Source of the DNA: Pomphorhynchus laevis
Lineage: Eukaryota; Acanthocephala; Palaeacanthocephala; Echinorhynchida; Pomphorhynchidae
Direction of reading: 5' to 3'
Assembly: GCA_012934845.2 (NCBI GenBank)
Contig: WNNJ02003619.1
Location: 124,001-188,000 of the forward strand
Length of the DNA: 64,000 nucleotides
The translations under genes were made by a program, and so were the position numbers. This document shows positions 57,097-64,000 of this stretch, in pieces; positions within the stretch are counted from its first letter, which is position 1; each line of letters opens with the position of its first letter. The notes under the pieces were generated by a model. The model saw only the letters and a list, made by a program, of their open reading frames with translations, had not been told where the DNA came from and did no database searches.

Positions 57097-57167
57097 TGAA
57101 CCGAGGCGAACAACAACAAAAGGCTTTATGCGAACATCTGAAAACATAACATATAAATATCAGTACA
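57097..57167. repeat. 71-bp direct repeat at the end of the Gypsy fossil (copy 2)
   Basis: Partner of 55272-55342; lies just upstream of the gag start on the minus strand. Confidence 0.85.
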
Positions 57168-57200
57168 ACCACACACATTTGATAGCGTAAAAGTAATTTT

Positions 57201-57202
<2 letters not shown>

Positions 57203-57245
<43 letters not shown>
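57203..57245. repeat. (TA)n microsatellite
   Basis: About 20 uninterrupted TA units next to the Gypsy fossil. Confidence 0.95.
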
Positions 57246-57247
<2 letters not shown>

Positions 57248-57249
57248 GG

Positions 57250-57540
57250 ATCTAATCACATAATTAGCGTTGTTTGAATACATGCATCATACTATATTGA
57301 TAATAGCAAAAATTAGGTTAAGAAACCTTAAATTTTGTTCCGAAAGTCGTATTCTTGGATGATCCCTATATATATCCTAAGTAGTAAAACAAAGGTGTAT
57401 CTGAAAATTTACTCTTAATTACATATGTTGGATCTGTTTATAAACGCTTCCTCAAATTTCGGCACATTCTTGAATCATATCGGACTACTCAATTAATTGG
57501 AGTGGAAAATAATAGTATATTACTTGATATATAAAATTTA
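57250..57540. other. AT-rich spacer, nothing recognised
   Basis: Nothing supportable between the microsatellite and the L2-like 3' end. Confidence 0.4.
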
Positions 57541-58285
57541 GTTAAATACGGCATTATAGTGGTGTCACCATAAAAAAGATTTATTTTGCGTTGGCAAATG
57601 CGTGCTGGCGCACGCTTACATGACCACCACAACAATGAAAAATCTAAGCCATGTGTCGAGAAGGTGAGAACGGAGGAGGTATTTGAATGTGATAAAGGAG
57701 GGAGCGCGACGTCGTCAAGTAGGATCTGAGTCCAGGCGAGGGGCGTCAATGAGGAAGGATCGGAGACCCTAGTTATTGGAGTATTTGGGAACGTGGAGTA
57801 AGAGGGAATGACGGGAACGCAGTGATATATAGGTGGGGCTAGTGTAGTCTAAGGGAGGTTGATGAACGTTGGGGAGACGACAGCGATGATACGAAAAGTT
57901 ACGAGAAGAAGGTGGAGTTGTATGCGGATGTGAATGGGGGCCAGGCGAGTTGAACAAGATGTGTGGTAGAAGGGAGGGGCACGTAGGAACACTCGAACGG
58001 CAAAGTTGATGATGCGTTGTAGAGGTAGGATGATAGATTTTGGAGAATTGGCGTAAAAGCTTAGGCATTAATCGATTTACAATAAATTGTAGGCAAATAG
58101 AGAGAAGCAAAATGGTGGTGTTATGATCAAAACGACGAAGACGGTTGAGAATTCGGACGGCTGCGTTGACGATGTGTTGTATTAGATAAAGAGTGGATTT
58201 AGGTGAGTTAGAAAATAGACTAAGACAGTAATAAAGTCTTGAAAAAGGAGAGAAGATATACAATTCATGTATCTTCTATAGTTGA

Positions 58286-58355
58286 TTTTAATCGTCCGTG
58301 CTATTTTAATTAAGTTAAGATCGTAGCACGAAATTTAAGTATTAAGAATCAGTAA
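58286..58355 (+). repeat. 70-bp dispersed repeat (copy 2), inside the L2-like RT
   Basis: Copy of 54893-54962, here followed by three partial repeats of TTAAGTATTA.GAATCAGTAA up to about 58405. It separates RT codons that are contiguous in the 35-kb copy (LIDLPY and the RLDYCL block). Confidence 0.75.
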
Positions 58356-59799
58356 AAAATTAAGTATTACTAAATCAGTAAAAAATTTAATTATTAAGAA
58401 TCAGTAAGGAAAATCGATCAATCTACGAATTTGACGGTGTTTGCAGAGATTCAAGGTATATGAGCGTACTTTATCTCTATCGAAAGGTTTAAGTGAAAGT
58501 CGTTTGTCGAAATGGAAGCTTAGGAAAATGAGATTGTCAACGATAGTAAGAATTGTATAATTTAATAATACGGAGGCAGGCTCTAAGCAGAGGAGTCAAG
58601 GTAGGATCTACATAATTTTGGATTTATTAGGATTCAGAAAAAGGTGAATGGAAGAACGATGATTTAAAATTGAGGCAATACAATTAGAAGCAGAAACACT
58701 AAGATCATGAACACAATAAGCAGGCGCATTAGCATAGATGAAAATGTCATCGGCATATTGCATAGCATGGAAGTTTAACGCATGATAAATCGAAGATAAA
58801 TCGTTGAGGAGAAGAGATAAAAGCAACGGCCCTAATACGGAGCCTTGTAGAACACCGAACGGGATAGAAGAACGATGGGAAAGAGATGAGCTAGAACAGA
58901 CGCCAAATGTACGGTTTGATAGATGTGAAGAAAATTGAACTACAGTGGGTAAAGAGAAGCCATAATCATGACGAAGGCGATAGAGAAGAATCGAGTGATC
59001 GGTGATGTTAAAAGAAGATGATAGATCAAAAGAAACTATGACACTACATAATTTATGATCGCGCGATATGAGTAAGTCGTTATAAACTTTAAGACAGGCA
59101 ATTTCAGTAGAGTGATTAGAGCGAAAAGCGGCTTGGAAGGGAGGAAATAAGTTGGAGGAAAAGAGATATGCATTAACTTTCTTGAGAACGAAACGCTCAA
59201 GAAGTTTATAGATGGTTAAGAGAAGTTAGATAGGACAGTACGAAGATGATAATAAGGGTCGAGAGATTGCATTTTGATGAGTGGACGTACAGTAGCGCAT
59301 TTTTAGTTTGAAATAAATAGTTGCGGCTACGGATAGACAAGTTGAACGATGTGGTTAGAAAGGGGGATTAGATGAGCAGATATCTTTAAGCAAGTAAGTG
59401 TGAATTAAATGTTTTATTAAGTACTAACAGAAGAACCTAAGAAAATTGATCAGACTAAACGGTAAGAAGGTGGAATAGCTCTGGGAGGAAAGTATTTAAA
59501 GATAAGAGAGGGTACAATGGGGAATATGAGTAAAAGAGAAAGTAAATTAGATAGCTTAGATTGTAGACAGGAAGAAAATTTGTCAGGATTTATGTTACAA
59601 GGGGTAGATGATCCTGAAAGAATTAAGTTTAAGATTTTCCAACGAAATTTAGAGTTGGATGTGGACTCGAGTTGATTTCGCTAAAAGGGTAATAATAAGA
59701 ATGCATTGGGAATGGATTAGAGAAAGGTAGGAAGCACTGAGATTTTGAGTTAGTGAGTTGATAGAACTTTTAAGAAAGCAATTAAACACTATTCTAATT

Positions 59800-60118
59800 A
59801 TCCTTCTTATCTCTATCTGCCAACTCTGAGTGAATCTCGCTATCTTTCTACTCATCAACGTTCATGCGTTTCTCGTTGTCTACACGTACTTCTTCACTCA
59901 ACCAACTTCAGTCATCGATCTCTACATATCGTTGCTCCTCTACTTTGGACTTCCCTACCTGATCACCTGCGATTTTCATCCTCACTATATTTTTCAAAAT
60001 GCAACTACGTATAATGATTCTAAACAAGTATCTAGTTTTTCAATCTGTTTCGATTTGTGGGCTTGTAAGCACACAGTCTGTGTTATTTGACACAAAAAAA
60101 AACTTAAAAAAACTCCCA
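59800..60118 (+). mobile_element. Nested L2-like 3' end, opposite orientation
   Basis: Plus-strand codons SRYLSTHQRSCVSRCLHVLL, FSHRSLHIVAPLLWTSLPDH are an L2-type ORF2 C-terminus. A 3' tail (GCTTGTAAGCACACAGTC) and an A-rich end (60091-60118) follow. On either side the host copy resumes: RQLNHSFRV to the right, FNCFLKSS to the left. So this is a later, 5'-truncated insertion. Confidence 0.75.
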
Positions 60119-61699
60119 AAACACACGAAAAGAGTGATTGAGTTGACGCTTAGAAAGACAGTCAGAATCGAACCAGGGAGTATGGCGTAAGCGCTGAAAA
60201 CGTCGGGGTCGACTAGGCAAAATGTGATTGCGAATAGTTGTAAGTTCTGAATCAAACAGGATGCAGAGATCACCGGGAGAAAGATACTTAAGTAGAAGTG
60301 AAAAGAGTGAAGAATTGATTAAGGCTGCACAGAGAATAGAGATATCTAGAAGTTTCCAGGGTCGACTTGGAGTAGCTAATATTTGGAGGAGAAGACAGAA
60401 AATGGGGACGAGTAAGAGTGACAGAAAATAATCGGACAAACCAGCATCAGTAATTGACAAGGAGGTATGGTTATTGAAGCAGTTGGGAACAGCAATGATG
60501 TCGAGATCACCGCCGAGAATATGAGTTGGGCTTGTGGAAAGTAATTTATAGTTAAAATCAGAAAAAAGGTTAGTTGAAGTGATGGAGTCTGAGCCAGCTA
60601 GGCGATCAAGACGAATGTTAAAGTTGTCGAAAAGAAAAGAAGGAGTTAAAGATAATGAACATTAAGGAAGAAAATCTACAATGAACCGCCCCCTCTAAAC
60701 GTGAGGCGGCGGCCGATCCTGGACGATATACATGCACAAGTTCGAGAAGGAAAGAAGTTGATGATATGTATAATAGCAATTCGAACAAAATGAAACTGAT
60801 GTTAGCGTTAATTTTACATATAGAGGATGGGTGACGAGCAATTGCAACAGTACCGCCATGGTTAGAAGCAGTAGATGTGGAAGCGACAATTAGACGAGCT
60901 GATTCAACTATAGAACATTTAGAGCGACATAGACGACAAATATCATCAAGATCGTCAGAGTCAAAGTGTTAGGATTCGGTAATGCAAAGAATATGGATAT
61001 ATAATATATCGAAGATATCAACGTGCAGATCAACTTTACGAAGAATGGAGCGTGTGCTGAAAAGACTAAGACGAAAAGTATGTTCAGGAGCGAGATCAAC
61101 TGGCAAAGCCGACGGGGAAGAGACGGGACGCCATCGGATTTTTGTGCCTCGTGCGTACGACGTGAAAATTTCCGTTGATTTGACGGATTGGTAAAGAAGC
61201 ATTGTTAAAATGATGAAAATGAATGGAAGTTTGATCCGTAGTTGAACGATGAGTGTGCGTGATAGTAGGATCAAGAATTTGATTCTAAAATACGAAATCA
61301 GGTATTAATGTGAGGAAAACTTAAAAACAGTATCGGTCTGAGTTGTCGTGTGTGAGGCAGAAGTAGAAGAGCGGGATAGCTGTAGAAGCTGTAGTGGTGA
61401 ACAAAAACTACATGTTAACAGTTTACATTGATACACCGAGCTGCCGGATATTTTTACTCGAACAAGAGTCCATAGTCTCAGTCTTTACTTTCACATTTAA
61501 CTTCAAAACTTGTATAACCATCATTGCATTTCGATGTGGAAGATGTGTGATAAGGAACATGGATCTTAGATCGAGCTTTTATACGCATGATTTTTTATCC
61601 AGAGGTTAACCTAGATCCGCGATTAATCCATATGTGGATTTTCTCACGTAGCGTGACGAGATCGTAATCGAGTCTCGTGTTGATATTTTGAATCTTCCT

Positions 61700-62190
61700 G
61701 TCTTCTCAAAGCATACCCTATAAATAAGTGGTAAAAATATCTTTAAATACCTCACATTATCAAAATACTTCAAATACTTTGGGTGATATCAATAGAATTT
61801 TTAATTTTTATTATTCTGTCGATTTATAAAAACCCAAGAAGTACAATGTAAAAATTACATGTTCAGGTTGAATAGATTTATTATGCTTTGGGAGTAGTAC
61901 ATTTATCACTAGAATTAAAAAAACCGATGACTTATGTCCATCTCTAAGATAATCTAAATCCCACACGAGCATATTCAATTGGGTATGCCAACTGTTAACT
62001 ATCAGTCAAATAAAAATTTTTGCAATCGCTTTGCCTTTTGCACCTTCGTTGTCACCTTCATATGTTACACCTTAATCTGTTGCCAATATTTTTTAACCAA
62101 TTTTTACTCAAAACTTCTTCGTCTGTAAATACGATATTTTTTTCTTACAAAATTTCCCCTAAGATGTTTTCATGGGTATATACAAGTTTT
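61700..62190. other. AT-rich spacer
   Basis: No coding similarity was found beyond the 5' end of the L2-like copy. Confidence 0.4.
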
Positions 62191-62191
62191 C

Positions 62192-62581
62192 ATGGTCAAT
62201 GGATTCATTCTAATCTTTTCTGCATTTGACAAATATCAATACATAAATATAGATCTATATAAATATATTGATTTTTCCATATCCCTTAGTGTGACTGAAC
62301 GGATTGTCAGCAGAGTTGAAATTCACGCGCTTCCAGCAAAGCGCTTGAAAACCAGGCGTTTCTACCGTGAAATTTACGATTATGTTGATTATGTCAAATA
62401 TGTATTTAGTGTATCCATTATGTCTGTAATTTACGACTGTGTCCTGTATTCAGGACACAGTCCTTATGACGTTGCCTCTAAAATCAGTCAGTTCGCTTTA
62501 AATGTAAAAGATAAGATACTCTCATATAATTGTTCTATCATTTCCTTAACATTTTTAGCGCAGCTGGTTGTCTTTAAATAA
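62192..62581 (+). CDS. Unrecognised 129-codon open frame, possibly spurious
   Basis: The central part (SLSVTERIVSRVEIHALPAK, RLKTRRFYREIYDYVDYVKY) has more even base composition than its surroundings and is the only sizeable frame here not tied to a known element. The N-terminus is AT-biased and low quality. A perfect hairpin (arms GACTGTGTCCT, 62435-62445 and 62452-62462) lies within the codons, which argues against strict coding constraint. It could be a decayed element piece or an exon. I recognise no domain. Confidence 0.2.
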   Translation: MVNGFILIFSAFDKYQYINIDLYKYIDFSISLSVTERIVSRVEIHALPAKRLKTRRFYREIYDYVDYVKYVFSVSIMSVIYDCVLYSGHSPYDVASKISQFALNVKDKILSYNCSIISLTFLAQLVVFK

Positions 62582-62584
62582 CAA

Positions 62585-63630
62585 ATTGATAAAACTTGGT
62601 CAATATAATTTACACTTTAAAAAATATTTAGATTCTTCCAGATGTAAATAAAAAACATTTTCCAAATTTTGTGTTCGAATTAAGATGTTGTTGGTTAAAT
62701 GGTTGTTTATGTTGCGAAATATTTAGATGTTGGTTATTGTTGTTTAAAAAACTTGTCTGCTAGTGAAATTAAAAACATTTACAATGCTAAAAAAATTAGC
62801 TTCGCAGCTGCCGTGCTGTCAGGGTTGATTTTAATTAAGCGAATCCAAGCTTATTGTCCACAAAAAAACTATTTTTATCATCGATATAATTTACTTGGTT
62901 TTTATTTGACTTTTAAATAACAAAAGTTATTGAAACACAGATCAGTGTTACTATATTTAGCAACACGTCTAAGAGTTTGTTGCATTCATGTCATTGTAAA
63001 TGCAGATGAATAATTATTTCTCAATTTATTAGCTTACTAAACTATTCAATAAAACCTTATTTAATATAAATTAATTACGATAATGGAGATAACTTTTGAA
63101 TGTTTTATTCGGTGAGTGTCGAAGCTTTTAAAGCTAAGTTTTAATGCTCTTTTCGTCGACATAATATTAGAAAAACACTTCAAATAAATGTTATATATGT
63201 GACGAGTATATAATCAAAATACCTTTGTCATATAAATAAAAAGAAAGTTGTCACATAAATGAAATGATTTTCGATAAATATATTTTATTTTTTAATATAA
63301 AGATAGTTTTGAGAATTTAAACATCTTTTTAGATGTATTTTTTATCATCTTAACGTTTACATTTAACTTTATGATTTTATGTTTATAAATCATTTACTCT
63401 CTGATATATTATTTGAGGTTTATTACTATAATTTAATGAGTTTAAACTTGTTTACTTTACGTATAATCATTTTAAATTATTCAGATGCATATACAGTGTA
63501 TCGATGTTTTAGCAGTGACACATAATATATACATAAATATGGAGATAACAATCGTGCTATATTTTATGCACATATCATGTGATTGAATTCTTTTAAATGT
63601 GGATTTATTGTGTAAACAGACTCCATTGTT
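62585..63630. other. AT-rich spacer, nothing recognised
   Basis: Low-complexity AT-rich DNA with no array, RNA gene or coding similarity. Confidence 0.4.
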
Positions 63631-63632
63631 TC

Positions 63633-63897
63633 AAAATTAAACAAATCGAGAGAAGTCAACGTAAAGTTTATTGTTATAAATTTTCGATCACTGCTCCGAT
63701 CTTCAACAGGAACATAACAATGCACAATTAAAATCAAAAATATACACAACTGATCTGACAGTTGTTTTCTGCCAGATCAGTTGTATATATTTTTGATTGT
63801 AATTGTACATTGTTATGTTCATGATGATTATCACAGTAGTGATCGAAAATTTGTAACAATAAATTTTACATTGACTTCTCTCGATTTGTTTAATTTT
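63633..63897. repeat. Fold-back element 4
   Basis: Two arms of about 130 bp meet near 63765, with a perfect central stem (ACTGATCTG with CAGATCAGT). Arms differ mostly near the outer third. The left arm on the minus strand reads TTGAAGATC, GGAGCAGT, GATCGAAAA. The right arm on the plus strand reads ATGATGATTATCAC, AGTA, GTGATCGAAAA. Both have a hairpin before GAAA like fold-backs 1-3, but neither has a full CTGANGA, so the ribozyme resemblance is weaker. Confidence 0.7.
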
Positions 63898-64000
63898 TAA
63901 ATCTGGATTTGGCTAAACAGTTAAGTACATAAATTGTCTCAAACTAGTATTGCTTTGTTAAACAGGCCTAATACCGTAAATTAAAATTGTCTTACCCTCA

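Larger units (their letters stand above)
57545..61690 (-). mobile_element. L2-like LINE, second long copy, rearranged
   Basis: Minus strand. ORF1 start is near 61590 (STSKCNDGYTSFEVKCESKD, matching the 35-kb copy). The ORF1 middle is shortened by roughly 800 bp relative to that copy, then GTKIRWRPVSSPSALPVDLA and FRLSLFSTRSILRKVDLHVD begin ORF2 (60969-61274). Endonuclease end: GLSDYFLSLLLVP (60.4 kb). RT: MQYADDIFIYANAPAYCVHD (58608-58826) keeps YADD. Thumb and C-terminus are at 57769-58263. The 3' tail (GCACGCATTTGCCA type) is near 57590. Another LINE tail is nested at about 59800-60118 and a short repeat at 58286-58405. Many frame breaks. Confidence 0.8.

Overview
The window reads as intergenic DNA of an animal, most likely an AT-rich invertebrate. 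The signs are non-LTR retrotransposons of CR1 and L2 type, Penelope-like elements, Gypsy fossils, a hAT transposon, long AT-rich spacers, a (TA)n tract and several satellite or minisatellite arrays. I find no convincing host gene, no rRNA or true tRNA gene, and nothing bacterial. The species cannot be named from this sequence. A flatworm-like or other lophotrochozoan or cnidarian genome would fit, but that is inference.

Layout. 0-7 kb: a Gypsy integrase scrap, an L2-like 3' end, a Penelope-like GIY-YIG end duplicated as a long inverted repeat, a 442-bp tandem array (2690-5242) and a Gypsy RT fossil. 7-17.6 kb: AT-rich DNA with 3' domains of a Naiad-type Penelope-like element, including an inverted cluster at 11.9-14.6 kb, small LINE scraps and two fold-back elements. 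17.6-25.2 kb: L2-like fragment, Gypsy fossil, decayed hAT transposase holding a third fold-back, and the C-terminal domain of an RLE-type retroelement. 25.2-34 kb: duplicated LINE pieces, LINE B (27.4-29.6 kb) and the best preserved element, LINE A (29.6-34.0 kb), with only one stop and one frameshift seen. 34-39.4 kb: an L2-like LINE led by a 20-bp minisatellite. 40.4-49.3 kb: truncated LINE C, then LINE D split by a 2.8-kb Naiad-type Penelope-like element. 49.6-54 kb: two different RLE-type elements separated by a 146-bp tandem array. 54.5-61.6 kb: a LINE D-family 3' end, a Gypsy fossil with 71-bp direct repeats at its ends, and a second L2-like LINE with another L2 tail nested in it. 61.7-64 kb: AT-rich DNA ending in a 265-bp fold-back.

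How it works together. Nothing here forms a pathway; it is a graveyard of nested insertions. The most interesting layer is RNA structure. Four separate inverted repeats, and more weakly a fifth at 63.6 kb, carry a hairpin framed like a hammerhead ribozyme core (CUGANGA, stem II, GAAA, tiny stem III). Their stem II sequences differ but still pair. The 442-bp array carries a related fold on its minus strand, opposite tRNA-like A and B boxes. Separately, five copies of the Naiad-type 3' region keep a pseudoknotted domain. Short perfect palindromes are also far more common than base composition predicts, and some interrupt otherwise alignable element sequence.
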